Shown one piece after another: positions 7,992 to 16,094 of a DNA stretch of 47,350 nt. Positions within the stretch are counted from its first letter, which is position 1. Each line of letters begins with the position of its first letter. Made by a program: the position numbers and the translations under genes. A model generated the notes under the pieces. The model was not told the origin of the DNA, searched no databases, and was given only the letters and a program-made list of their open reading frames with translations. The DNA comes from Oligoflexia bacterium. Lineage in GTDB: Bacteria > Bdellovibrionota > UBA1018. Where the stretch lies: the NCBI GenBank assembly GCA_031292385.1, contig JARLHE010000021.1, positions 1 to 47,350 on the forward strand, in the 5' to 3' direction.

Positions 7992-8992
7992 ATCTGAGAC
8001 TGCCCGCGTTCCCTAAGAAAAAGAAACTGAGTTCGTTCGCGGTTCTCACGAGCGGCGGCGACGCTCCCGGCATGAACGCCGCGGTCCGCGCGGTCGTGCG
8101 CTACGGCATCGCGAACGGCTGCGAAGTTCACGGGATCATCAAAGGTTATAGCGGCCTGATCGAAGGATTGTTTCAGCGGATGGACGCCTCTTCGGTCGCC
8201 AATATTTTGCAGCGGGGCGGAACGATCCTGAAAACCGATCGCTGCGAGGAATTTTACAAGAAAAGCGTTCGCCGCGAGGCGGCCGAGATCCTGCGCCGGC
8301 GCGGCATCCAGGGCCTGGTCGTGATCGGCGGCGACGGTTCATTCACGGGCGCAAGCTTGCTGGAAGCGGAAACCGGATTCCCGACCATCGGCGTGCCGGG
8401 CACGATCGATAACGATATCGCGGGCACGGACGACACGATCGGCTTCGACACCGCCGTCAACACGGCGATCGATGCGATCGACCGGATTCGCGACACGGCG
8501 AGCTCGCACGATCGCATTTTTCTCGTCGAGGTGATGGGACGAAGCTCGGGCTTCATTGCGCTTGAGGTCGGCATCGGCGGCGGCGCCGAGACGATCATCG
8601 TACCCGAACGAAAGGAAAGTCTCGCGTCGATCTGCTCCACGATCGATCGCGGCATCCGCCGCGGCAAAACGAGCAGCATCATCGTCGTCGCCGAAGGCGA
8701 AAAGGCCGGCCTTTCGGCCCAACTTGCCGGTGATCTCGAAAAGCGCGGATACAAATCGCGCGTCTGCATTTTGGGACATACTCAGCGCGGAGGCTCGCCG
8801 ACCGCGCACGACCGAATGCTAGCCTCGGCGCTAGGCGCCTCGGCGGCGGCTTTCTTAATGGGTGGAAAATCCAACGCCATGGTCGGCGTGCAGCGGGGAG
8901 TGGTGACGCTGGTCCCATTCAAATCCGTCATCGGAGTGAAAAAAGGCATCCCGCCCGAGCTTTTGACGCTCGCGCAAGTACTAGCGACCTGA
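7988..8992 (+). CDS. pfkA: ATP-dependent 6-phosphofructokinase
   Basis: PfkA phosphorylates fructose 6-phosphate at the committed step of glycolysis. The 334-residue protein has TSGGDAPGMNAAVRA for nucleotide binding, IGGDGSFTGA, and VPGTIDNDI with the catalytic aspartates. The glycines in GGDGS and PGTIDND are the residues found in ATP-using enzymes; pyrophosphate users have Asp and Lys there. The start is ATG 7988, overlapping the gpmI stop (ATGA). An upstream in-frame extension inside gpmI is unlikely to be translated. The gene ends one base before the convergent HNH gene. Confidence 0.95.
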   Translation: MNLRLPAFPKKKKLSSFAVLTSGGDAPGMNAAVRAVVRYGIANGCEVHGIIKGYSGLIEGLFQRMDASSVANILQRGGTILKTDRCEEFYKKSVRREAAEILRRRGIQGLVVIGGDGSFTGASLLEAETGFPTIGVPGTIDNDIAGTDDTIGFDTAVNTAIDAIDRIRDTASSHDRIFLVEVMGRSSGFIALEVGIGGGAETIIVPERKESLASICSTIDRGIRRGKTSSIIVVAEGEKAGLSAQLAGDLEKRGYKSRVCILGHTQRGGSPTAHDRMLASALGASAAAFLMGGKSNAMVGVQRGVVTLVPFKSVIGVKKGIPPELLTLAQVLAT

Positions 8993-8993
8993 G

Positions 8994-9917
8994 TCATACC
9001 AGGTAGGGCCTCATGACTTCAGGTCCGAGTTTGGCTAAAGCTTGCTGGCGATTGTGAGCGCGACAAAGCAAGCGAAGATTCTCCGGCGTACTGAGCCCGC
9101 CATGTGCCAGCGGCTTGATGTGATCGATTTCCAAGGCAAACCGTGAGGAGCATCGCCGACCCTCCGGAGTTCGATACGTGCAACAGCCCTGATCTCGCTT
9201 CCAAACCAGCCCTTTCACAGCTGCGGGAACGTAACGCGGATTCGTCGAAGGAGCCTCAGGAATTTGAGGCGACTCCGCCGGCGGAGTGGATTTTCGTTCG
9301 ATTCGTTTTTCGGGGTCGAGCTTCTTAAGCGCCAAATCGGCGAGCCGGTGAAATAGATCGAGATAAGAAGGATCAGAGTTTACGTGCGCATCGAGCTCCC
9401 GGATGCGCTTCAGCTTTTCCATCAGAGCATCATCGGCTACGAAACGAATCTCGGTTTCAGTGGGACTGATCACGCGCTCCCGGTCCGCGGGTCGTGCCGC
9501 TTCCGGACCCAAAGCCACGAGATGCTGTTCGCACTCCCGGCGCGACTTGCCTTGAAGAGCCGCCACAAGTTCCATTTTCTCCGCCTTGGAAGTCGGCGCG
9601 TCTTTTCTTTGAACAAAACCCTGAATCGTCGAAAGCGTCGAAAGACTGATCGCGCCCGCTTCAAGAAGCGGCTCCGCCTCCGGAACATCGACAAGAAGCC
9701 TCATCGCGGCGATGCGCCTGCCCGCCGCCGCCTCGGAATAATTGAGCCCCCGGACGCAGTAGTCAAAAAGGCTTTGAAACCCCTGCTCGGCGTAAAGCCG
9801 CCTTTTCTGAATTTCATGCAGATGCCAAAGAACACTCGTCGTGAGCTTTCGCTCTTCTTGAACGAGAGTTTTTGTTTTTTCGAGAAGAGCCGAATCCGAC
9901 ACCGACTTGAAATTCAT
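8994..9917 (-). CDS. HNH endonuclease family protein, complete copy
   Basis: A complete 307-residue member of the family also seen at 2-418 and 31640-32575. The N-terminal two thirds are helical (LVQEERKLTTSVLWHLHEI, YSEAAAGRRIAAMRLL). A Pro/Ser-rich linker follows, then the HNH domain (CTY, RRC, EIDH, HGG, NLRLLCRAHN). ATG 9917 matches the sister gene start (MNF...). An in-frame GTG at 9938 also exists, but a TTGACA on this strand at 9955-9960 would start transcription near 9925, inside that extension. The linker encodes a 16-base palindrome found again upstream of the gene. Its stop lies 1 base from that of pfkA, tail-to-tail. Confidence 0.88.
   Translation of the reverse strand: MNFKSVSDSALLEKTKTLVQEERKLTTSVLWHLHEIQKRRLYAEQGFQSLFDYCVRGLNYSEAAAGRRIAAMRLLVDVPEAEPLLEAGAISLSTLSTIQGFVQRKDAPTSKAEKMELVAALQGKSRRECEQHLVALGPEAARPADRERVISPTETEIRFVADDALMEKLKRIRELDAHVNSDPSYLDLFHRLADLALKKLDPEKRIERKSTPPAESPQIPEAPSTNPRYVPAAVKGLVWKRDQGCCTYRTPEGRRCSSRFALEIDHIKPLAHGGLSTPENLRLLCRAHNRQQALAKLGPEVMRPYLV
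9272..9287. repeat. 16-base perfect palindrome, copy 1 (inside HNH gene)
   Basis: ACTCCGCCGGCGGAGT reads the same on both strands and is identical to the copy at 9981-9996. Here it codes for STPPAES in the linker between the helical and HNH domains of the gene at 8994-9917. That linker is not conserved in the sister genes, so the element may be an insertion into a tolerant spot. Confidence 0.75.
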
Positions 9918-9954
9918 CATATATATTTTGTTTACCACAAGATTCCGAACCCAT

Positions 9955-9960
9955 TGTCAA
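9955..9960 (-). promoter_or_regulatory. Candidate -35 box for the HNH gene at 8994-9917
   Basis: TTGACA on the minus strand at 9955-9960 is followed after 17 bases by TGGTAA (9932-9937), a weak -10. The surrounding DNA is AT-rich. It would give a leader of under 10 bases in front of ATG 9917. The 16-base palindrome at 9981-9996 lies 20 bases upstream of this box, where a regulator could sit. Confidence 0.4.
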
Positions 9961-9980
9961 TTTTTATTTTACCAATATTT

Positions 9981-9996
9981 ACTCCGCCGGCGGAGT
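9981..9996. repeat. 16-base perfect palindrome, copy 2 (between HNH gene and comF)
   Basis: An exact second copy of ACTCCGCCGGCGGAGT, 64 bases upstream of the HNH start and about 95 bases before comF. It is a GC-rich island in AT-rich promoter DNA, which makes it stand out. It could be an operator, a nuclease target or a dispersed repeat. Confidence 0.75.
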
Positions 9997-10091
9997 TGTG
10001 CTGTCCGGCCGTGATCCGCAAACCGCCGCGAAGCCCGAAATCGAAACACGCAAGCGCGCTGAAACCGCGACGCTTCAGCCCGCTTTTCGCA

Positions 10092-10817
10092 ATGGCCTCC
10101 CTCATGTTTTCTCTCCTCTGGGTCTGCAATAGTTGCGGTGGCCGACTTTCGGATAACAATGCGCTCTTATGCCCGGCCTGCCTTCAGGCGATCCATCCCG
10201 CCCCTCCCCTTTGCCCAAGTTGCGGAAGTCCCGTTTGTGATCGACTCGGAAAATGCGAAAGCCCTTGGCTGGCCGAGGAATCCAGCCTGATTCGATCATA
10301 CGCGGCGCTTTATTTATTGATCGAGCCCGGCTATTCGGTCTTGAGAGCGTGGAAAAAACGTGGAAGCCCGATTTTCGATCGGCAGATTCTGCGCTGGGAT
10401 GAAGAGACGCGGCGGAAACTCCTCGAAACCCAAGCCCAAGCCATCGTGCCGATCCCCCAACAAATCAAGCGCTCCTGGAAACTGGGGCGAAGCCCGGCGG
10501 AAGTCATCGCGCGCTGGCTTTCAAAAAACACCGCTCTGCCGATGAGAAGGATTCTGCGGCCCCCCTCGCGCTGGCTGGCCGGACAACCGCCCAGACAGGC
10601 GCAAAGAAGCGTTCAGGAGCGGATGGAAAATCCTCTTCGTTTCAAAGCGATCGAATCGCGGATCGGTGGCCTCACCCAAGTCATCCTGGTCGATGACTTT
10701 ATGACCAGCGGTCGCACGATCAAGGCCGCCTCTCAAGCCTTAGGCAAGGCTGGGATCGGAAGAGTCGACGTCTTCTGCTTGGGCGTCCGCCCCCGCCTCC
10801 GCAGGCTGGAGGAGTGA
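10092..10817 (+). CDS. comF: ComF family protein (phosphoribosyltransferase-like)
   Basis: This 241-residue protein has the two parts of ComF/GntX proteins. An N-terminal zinc-ribbon-like region has three cysteine pairs (CNSCGG, LCPACL, CPSCGSPVC). The C-terminal phosphoribosyltransferase domain carries VILVDDFMTSGRTIKAA, the PRPP loop. ComF proteins take part in DNA uptake or single-strand DNA handling in competent bacteria; many others have no tested role. ATG 10092 is preferred because the hydrophobic start and first CxxC follow closely. ATG 10104 and GTG 10009 are alternatives, and no clear Shine-Dalgarno sequence helps. Its last 78 bases overlap the opposite-strand gene ending at 10740. 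Confidence 0.88.
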   Translation: MASLMFSLLWVCNSCGGRLSDNNALLCPACLQAIHPAPPLCPSCGSPVCDRLGKCESPWLAEESSLIRSYAALYLLIEPGYSVLRAWKKRGSPIFDRQILRWDEETRRKLLETQAQAIVPIPQQIKRSWKLGRSPAEVIARWLSKNTALPMRRILRPPSRWLAGQPPRQAQRSVQERMENPLRFKAIESRIGGLTQVILVDDFMTSGRTIKAASQALGKAGIGRVDVFCLGVRPRLRRLEE

Positions 10818-11873
10818 TGCCACCTGGCGAAGCGCTTCCGTCGGACCGTAGCCATCGGTCAGGAAATTCAAGCCCGACACTCCCGGCAAGCTGAGCGGCT
10901 TTTGCGGGGCTTCGCCCGCGGTGTACAGAATCGCCTCTTCGAAGCGAACGCGCTCGGAGGCGATATTGGAGAGATATTCGGCTTTGCCTTCCGGAAGCCA
11001 ACCGCTTCCCGAGAACATCTTGTCCAGCGCGCCCTTCATGCGGCGGAGGCGCTTGGCGATGGTGTGATTTTCTTCGCCTTCCTCGGACGAGATGCAAAGG
11101 CTCCAAACCGACTTCTTTCCGTCAGTCGTGAAAAATCCCCAAACGTGGCGCTCATGGGTCTCACCCGTTTCTTTATGAAGCGCGCCGAAAAAACCTTCTT
11201 GAATGCCCGCGGGAACAGGTTGCTCGTGCTCGAACTCCGCCTGAAGCACTCCCACGGGATAACGCTTGCGATGAAACGTAATCCCCTTCGGAAGGCCTTC
11301 GATCCGGGCCAACTGATCCCAACGATCGGCGTAAATCACTCGCTCGCACTTCAGCGTTTCGCCGCTGGCCAGGCGAATGAAGGAAACCGCACCGGATTCC
11401 ACGCCCACTTCCTGCACCGGCACGCCTTCGATGCGACGAACCAGCTCGGAGCGTTCCGCGAGAATCACCCGAACTTTTTCTTCGATCTCGGCCGGGGTCA
11501 ACGGCAGCCGCGCCTCGAACAAAGGAGCCAGGAAACTTTCGTTTTCGCCCAAAAGCTCGTCACGAACGTCTTTTCGAGCCTCAGGCGTCGGCGCCTTGGT
11601 CCAAGCGGCCTCGCGAAAGGCCTTGTTCCTGAATTCCCGGAGAAAATTTCCTTGAATCAACTCTCCCGCATCGAGCGAGTACAGCTTGGCGAGAAGCTCC
11701 CAAGTTTTGGCTCCGTCGTTGGCGGCATCCAGCGAGGGAAGAGGCGCGAGAAGACGCGCGCCGGTGGCGGTCACCCAGGTTACCGGCTGATCGGCCGCGG
11801 CTAAAAAAGCAACCGAACTCATCGCCGCCCAACCATCACCGATCACTACTACGGGCAAATTACCGCTCGTCAT
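10740..11873 (-). CDS. Putative FAD/NAD(P)-binding oxidoreductase-like protein
   Basis: This 377-residue protein begins with VVVIGDGWAAMSSVAFLAAA, a Rossmann-type GxGxxA dinucleotide motif. It ends with NFLTDGYGPTEALRQVASLL, which resembles the closing FAD-contact motif of flavin oxidoreductases. The middle is not like a family I can name. The start at ATG 11873 is chosen because the dinucleotide motif begins 8 residues later; the frame is open upstream but overlaps lysC. It follows lysC by 16 bases in the same direction, so the two are probably cotranscribed. The 3' end, past about residue 350, is low-complexity and overlaps comF on the other strand by 78 bases. Confidence 0.7.
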   Translation of the reverse strand: MTSGNLPVVVIGDGWAAMSSVAFLAAADQPVTWVTATGARLLAPLPSLDAANDGAKTWELLAKLYSLDAGELIQGNFLREFRNKAFREAAWTKAPTPEARKDVRDELLGENESFLAPLFEARLPLTPAEIEEKVRVILAERSELVRRIEGVPVQEVGVESGAVSFIRLASGETLKCERVIYADRWDQLARIEGLPKGITFHRKRYPVGVLQAEFEHEQPVPAGIQEGFFGALHKETGETHERHVWGFFTTDGKKSVWSLCISSEEGEENHTIAKRLRRMKGALDKMFSGSGWLPEGKAEYLSNIASERVRFEEAILYTAGEAPQKPLSLPGVSGLNFLTDGYGPTEALRQVASLLQPAEAGADAQAEDVDSSDPSLA

Positions 11874-11889
11874 AACACCCCTTGGAAAA

Positions 11890-13095
11890 TCACCATTTAC
11901 TGACCAATGCCTCGTGAAGAACCCGGACTCCGTCGTCCGCGTGATTTTTCGATACCGCGACCGTAATAGCCAGGGCTGAAGCAGCCCCCATCGTAACCAA
12001 GATATGATTCTCGGCAAGTATTTCCATCACTTTTTGAAGCACCGTGCCATCCTGGGAAAACCGGTCGCCGACCACAGATAGAGGGATCCGGCTATCATCC
12101 AATTCATAGCTTTTCACAAAGCCCTGGACCGCGAGCTCGCTCAGGTAGGTTTTCCACTCGTCTAAGGCCTCGATATCGCCGAAAAAACGGACCCGCTGGT
12201 CCATGAAAAACGGAGAAATGACCGCCAGCGAATGCTGGGCAGCCACGTTCCATACCGCCGCAAGCGCCCCTGGGCGCTCCAGCTCAATATCCACGAGCAT
12301 CTTCGATTGATCCGATGTGACCCCCAGGACTCGAAAATCTTCCATTTTTTTGGGCTCTCCGATTTCCGTAAAATAGCTATGGTCATCGATGGAACGCAAG
12401 CTGCTCCTAACCCGTAGCTTCACTCCGAACTGCTTGGCGAGCTCAACGCTTCTGGGATGAAGCACGCCGGCGCCTCGAGTCGCAAGCTCCACCATCTGAT
12501 CATGCCCGATCTGGCGCAAAAGCCGGGCGCCCGGAACAACCCGGGGATCGGCCGAAAACACTCCGTCCACATCCGTATAAATCTCGCAGGCATCGGCGCC
12601 CAATGCCGCCGCAAGGGCCACCGCGGTGGTATCCGAGCCGCCACGCCCCAAAGTCGTGATCTCTTTGTTTTCGCTCACCCCCTGAAAGCCGGCGACAATC
12701 GCCACCTTTCCATCCGTCAGGGCCGCCCGAACGCGATCGCCCAGAATGTGGCGGATCCGGGCGCGGCGATGGCTTCCGGTGGTGATGATGCCGGTCTGGG
12801 ACCCGGTGAAGGAGAGCGCCGGTACTTTGCGATCGGCGAGCGCCATCGACAAAAGGGCCATGGAAATCCGCTCCCCGGCCGTCAGCAGCATATCCATTTC
12901 GCGATGAGGCGGGGTTTTGGAAACCCGGTGTGCCAGCGAAATCAGATCATCCGTCGTGTGGCCCATCGCCGAAACGACCACGACCAATTTGCCGTCAGTT
13001 TGATAAGCGCGAGCGATGCGATCGGCGACGGCCTGGATGCGCTCGGGGGAGCCCACCGAAGTACCGCCATACTTATGAACTAAAAAACCGGGCAT
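11890..13095 (-). CDS. lysC: Aspartate kinase
   Basis: LysC phosphorylates aspartate, the first step to lysine, threonine, methionine and diaminopimelate. The 401-residue protein has KYGGTSVGS near the start, SFTGSQTGIITT, and the GRGGSDTTAVALAAAL segment with the TDVDGVFSADPR substrate loop. Two C-terminal ACT-type segments follow (about 265-330 and 335-401), which in this family usually bind the feedback inhibitor. It is a single-function enzyme, with no homoserine dehydrogenase part. It starts 3 bases after the mltD stop, so a wall-cleaving enzyme and the pathway that supplies diaminopimelate share a transcript. Confidence 0.95.
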   Translation of the reverse strand: MPGFLVHKYGGTSVGSPERIQAVADRIARAYQTDGKLVVVVSAMGHTTDDLISLAHRVSKTPPHREMDMLLTAGERISMALLSMALADRKVPALSFTGSQTGIITTGSHRRARIRHILGDRVRAALTDGKVAIVAGFQGVSENKEITTLGRGGSDTTAVALAAALGADACEIYTDVDGVFSADPRVVPGARLLRQIGHDQMVELATRGAGVLHPRSVELAKQFGVKLRVRSSLRSIDDHSYFTEIGEPKKMEDFRVLGVTSDQSKMLVDIELERPGALAAVWNVAAQHSLAVISPFFMDQRVRFFGDIEALDEWKTYLSELAVQGFVKSYELDDSRIPLSVVGDRFSQDGTVLQKVMEILAENHILVTMGAASALAITVAVSKNHADDGVRVLHEALVSKW

Positions 13096-13098
13096 AGA

Positions 13099-14829
13099 TC
13101 AGCCGTCGTGGCGACTGGAGCGCAGTATGCGTGCCGACTCGCGGCGCCGATAACTGATCCTGGAATAACGGCCGCGACGACGGCGACGGCGTCCCGAATG
13201 CTCTGGCGGATCCCGAACTTCCAAAGACGCCAGCGAACGCGAACGATCGTTCGGCATCGGCAGCACGACCGAAAGACCGCTGCGAAGAGGACGATTGGCC
13301 GAAAGACCGTTCAAATCGCTGATCGGATCGACTTTGATTCCGAAACGACGAGCGATGTTTTTCAGGGTTTCTCCCCGATGAACCTTATAGGTCATGAACT
13401 TCACTTCGCGGGGGAAGGCCGATTGATTGTACGTGGCCAAGAACCGTTCGCGAACCGAGGCCGGCAAACGGATTCGATACGCGCCAACGCTCGGCGGCGT
13501 GCACCAGCGCAAGAGCTCCGGATTGAGGCTTTTCACGGTCTGATACGAAAGGCCCGCCGCGCGCGCCACCTTCAGGAGATCGGCAGGGCTTTGCACGTCG
13601 AATTCAGCAAGTGCATCGCCTCCCACCTCGCCGTTTTTCGAAACATGGGGAGTGGGTACCGACTTCGCCAGCGGCTGATTGCCAGCGTTAGCCTGAATCC
13701 CTTCACGACCCCCTTCAGGGCCTCCGGAATTATCGACCGGCACCAGCAAGGTCGCGGGGGTGACGCGAGGACCGCTATCGCTGTCCGCATCTTCGTCATC
13801 TTGATCGTCGCCCGCCATGTCGGACACTTCCGAAACTTTCGAGATCAGATCTCCGACCTTTTCCGATTCGCCAGCTTCGATTTTTTCTTCCGGCTTTTCC
13901 GTCTTGATGACTTTGACCACTTCGCCGTCGCCCGCCACCACTTCACCCGCGCTCGGGCGCTGGGCATCGGCGGACGGAAAACCAAACTGCGTGCGGTTTT
14001 TCGCGATCAAAGCCGCGGCGATGATTTTCGGGACATAATCGCGGGTCTCGCGGCGCAGGAACCGGTGCTTGGCAAGAACCCAAAAATCCTTGGTTCCGTA
14101 ACGCTGAATCGCCCGGGCGATTTTGCCTTCGCCCGCATTATAAGCGGCGGCGGCAAGCTCCCAGCTATTGAACATCGTATTGAGCTCGGCCAGGTACTCG
14201 ACCGCGGCGAAGCTCGATTTTTTGATATCGCGACGCTCGTCGACCCACCAGTTGACCATGAGGCCGTAGCGCCTTCCAGTCGCGGTGATGAACTGCCACG
14301 GCCCGACTGCCTTGGCATGGGAGCGGGCAAAATTGTTGAAGCCGCTCTCGATCATCGCGAGATAAACCAGATCTTCCGGCAGGTGATTCTGAGCCAAGAT
14401 GGGACGGATATAAGGAATGAAGTATTCCGAGCGATCCAAATATTTCGCGAAAAAGGGGCGTCCCCTTCCGGTGAAATAATCGACCCAATATTCCACGGAG
14501 GAATTGATGGTGACCGGGAAATCAAAATGGACGTTCTTCAGGCGAACCCCGTTCACCGAAATTTCGGTCGGATTCTCGACCGAGTTCACGACAATGGTGG
14601 TCCGCTCAGCCGGAGCGTTAGAAGAGTTATCGGCCCCCGCTAACGCCTTGGGCGGAGGGATCTCGCTTTGCTGAATGATCTCACTCACCGTCCGGGGAGC
14701 CGATTGTGCGTCGGAATTACTCCCGGAATTTCCGTGATTGGACGCGGCAGTGCCCCTCTGAGAAGCGGTCGCGCAACCCGAAAGGATTAAAACCAACAAG
14801 GCTAGGTGAGTTTTATGAAAATAGGCCAT
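13099..14829 (-). CDS. mltD: Lipoprotein lytic transglycosylase, MltD type, with LysM domain
   Basis: The enzyme cleaves peptidoglycan glycan strands, leaving anhydromuramic ends, from the outer membrane. In the 576-residue protein a lipobox LSGC places the lipidated cysteine at residue 19. The SLT domain carries Glu161 (MIESGFN, catalytic), GPWQF (176-180) and AYNAGEG (229-235). An acidic linker follows, then a LysM repeat (VHRGETLKNIARRFGIKVDPISDLN) near residues 478-525. The last 40 residues are unusually arginine-rich. AAGGAAGG in front of ATG 14829 is a strong Shine-Dalgarno sequence. It heads the run mltD-lysC-FAD-like gene. Confidence 0.93.
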   Translation of the reverse strand: MAYFHKTHLALLVLILSGCATASQRGTAASNHGNSGSNSDAQSAPRTVSEIIQQSEIPPPKALAGADNSSNAPAERTTIVVNSVENPTEISVNGVRLKNVHFDFPVTINSSVEYWVDYFTGRGRPFFAKYLDRSEYFIPYIRPILAQNHLPEDLVYLAMIESGFNNFARSHAKAVGPWQFITATGRRYGLMVNWWVDERRDIKKSSFAAVEYLAELNTMFNSWELAAAAYNAGEGKIARAIQRYGTKDFWVLAKHRFLRRETRDYVPKIIAAALIAKNRTQFGFPSADAQRPSAGEVVAGDGEVVKVIKTEKPEEKIEAGESEKVGDLISKVSEVSDMAGDDQDDEDADSDSGPRVTPATLLVPVDNSGGPEGGREGIQANAGNQPLAKSVPTPHVSKNGEVGGDALAEFDVQSPADLLKVARAAGLSYQTVKSLNPELLRWCTPPSVGAYRIRLPASVRERFLATYNQSAFPREVKFMTYKVHRGETLKNIARRFGIKVDPISDLNGLSANRPLRSGLSVVLPMPNDRSRSLASLEVRDPPEHSGRRRRRRGRYSRISYRRRESARILRSSRHDG

Positions 14830-14876
14830 CCTTCCTTAAGTTTAGGCTAGATCGACCCAAATTGCTATTGATCAAG

Positions 14877-15779
14877 CTATTCCGGAATAGCTTCAATCAC
14901 CAAGCCCGGCTCTTTTAACGGCGAATTCGCTGCTTGAGCCTGAGTTTCGGCTGCCACACTGCGATTAATGCCATGCATTAATTCGACATCGCTCAGGTTG
15001 AAATTCGTGATTTTGGCGAGCTCCTCCATATTTCGGGCGTAGCGACCGACTTCGCCTCGAAAGATTTGCTGGGCCAGATAGGCCTCTTCCGCCTGGCTCA
15101 TGACATTGGCTTCAGCGAGTCCGGTATCATCCAAAAGTTCCGCGATTCCGGCTTCCGCGCCAGCCTGGGCCACCTGAGCTTCATTCGACTCGATTTGCAT
15201 GCCCAAAACCGGCGGCCGGATCCCGGTCGCGAGGCCGACCCTTTTTCCGGTCGAATCGGGTTTCACCTCATAGCTGAAAAAACCTTGATAGACGCCTTCC
15301 TCAGACACCGAAAAACCAGGCTGCGCTTCAAGCATGGCCCGAAGATGTTTTTCCGCCTGCGTGCGAAGGTATTTGGAACGAGGCAACGGAAGCGGGAAAT
15401 TGGCCTCTAAATGAAAAAACTGATCGATCGAAGCCAAATCGCCCTTCTGGCTGGCGCCTTGCTCGAACGCGGTGATCAGAAGTTTCCTGTCGGAGCCCTC
15501 AAGAACACGGATCTCATAGGTTTCGGCGATCTGCGAAGGGACCGAGTACCCGATCCGCTCCAAGCGAGGCGTAAACTTCCCGTAGATCGACCGATAGTAA
15601 TTCTCGTGCACAACCAAACGCTCGAGGGTTTCCAAAAGGCCCAGACGAGCCGACGAGCGGTCCTCGCGGCGAGGCTCGACCTCAGCCAGCGAGGAGGTGG
15701 GCGATACGATCTGCGACCATCCCTTTAAAAGAGCGAGGAGTACTGCGCATAAGAATATAAATCCGCGAGTGCGTTGCAT
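14877..15779 (-). CDS. Exported or membrane-anchored protein of unknown function
   Basis: This 300-residue protein starts with MQRTRG followed by a hydrophobic segment to about residue 20, which reads as a signal peptide or anchor. The stretch with HENYYRSIYGKF and YEIRVLEGSDRKLLITAFE loosely recalls the soluble part of pilin-like proteins, but there is no GFTLIE-type pilin start, so this is weak. The C-terminal third is rich in Ala, Glu and Gln. ATG 15779 is chosen over ATG 15806, which lies 27 bases upstream; an 8-base inverted repeat (ATGACTTG at 15778-15785, CAAGTCAT at 15799-15806) spans both. I do not recognise the family. It lies 47 bases upstream of mltD in the same direction. Confidence 0.65.
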   Translation of the reverse strand: MQRTRGFIFLCAVLLALLKGWSQIVSPTSSLAEVEPRREDRSSARLGLLETLERLVVHENYYRSIYGKFTPRLERIGYSVPSQIAETYEIRVLEGSDRKLLITAFEQGASQKGDLASIDQFFHLEANFPLPLPRSKYLRTQAEKHLRAMLEAQPGFSVSEEGVYQGFFSYEVKPDSTGKRVGLATGIRPPVLGMQIESNEAQVAQAGAEAGIAELLDDTGLAEANVMSQAEEAYLAQQIFRGEVGRYARNMEELAKITNFNLSDVELMHGINRSVAAETQAQAANSPLKEPGLVIEAIPE

Positions 15780-15806
15780 GACTTGGAAAATAACGCTGCA
15801 AGTCAT

Positions 15807-15980
15807 ATACCGATGGTTTGGTTTTTTTAACTATTATTTACTTAAAAATATCCATAGGTTATAAAATCAACGAGAGGCCTTATTAAGAAATACTGTGTAA
15901 GTCGTAAACATTGTAAATAAGTTTTACTCAATTCTGATCAAATCCTCGCGACAACCCCCAACATTGTCTTTTTTCACGGT
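15807..15980. other. AT-rich divergent intergenic region
   Basis: This 174-base stretch lies between the leftward unknown gene (start 15779) and the rightward protease gene. It is clearly richer in A and T than its surroundings and must hold both promoters. Several TTTAC and TATTAAG-like words occur, but I cannot fix a -35/-10 pair with confidence. No gene or RNA is recognised in it. Confidence 0.5.
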
Positions 15981-16073
15981 CGCGTCATAAGCGAGTAATT
16001 TTTACCCTCTTCCCAGTTTCAATTCCTTGAAACTAAAAGAGAAAGCCATGGCCTACAGCTTGCTTATGACGCG
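15981..16073 (+). promoter_or_regulatory. Nested inverted repeat in the leader of the M4 protease gene
   Basis: An outer pair of perfect 12-base arms, CGCGTCATAAGC (15981-15992) and GCTTATGACGCG (16062-16073), encloses an almost concentric inner hairpin, GTTTCAA-TTCC-TTGAAAC (16016-16033). The whole is 93 bases and ends 21 bases before the likely start ATG at 16095. It could fold in RNA close to the ribosome-binding site or bind a protein at the two outer arms. Confidence 0.6.
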
Positions 16074-16094
16074 GTGAGCAGCAGGAACCCAGAA

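Noticed and set aside
7988..8992. Pyrophosphate-dependent phosphofructokinase
   Set aside because: The two deciding residues are Gly (GGDGS and PGTIDND), the pattern of ATP users.
9384..10091. Long in-frame upstream extension of comF
   Set aside because: It runs antisense through the HNH gene and its promoter, is Arg-rich without similarity, and would place the ComF zinc region in mid-protein.
13108..14643. Open frame of about 511 codons on the plus strand opposite mltD
   Set aside because: It is antisense to a clear lytic transglycosylase, has no family motif, and its residues show the Arg/His-rich bias of a complementary-strand frame in GC-rich DNA.
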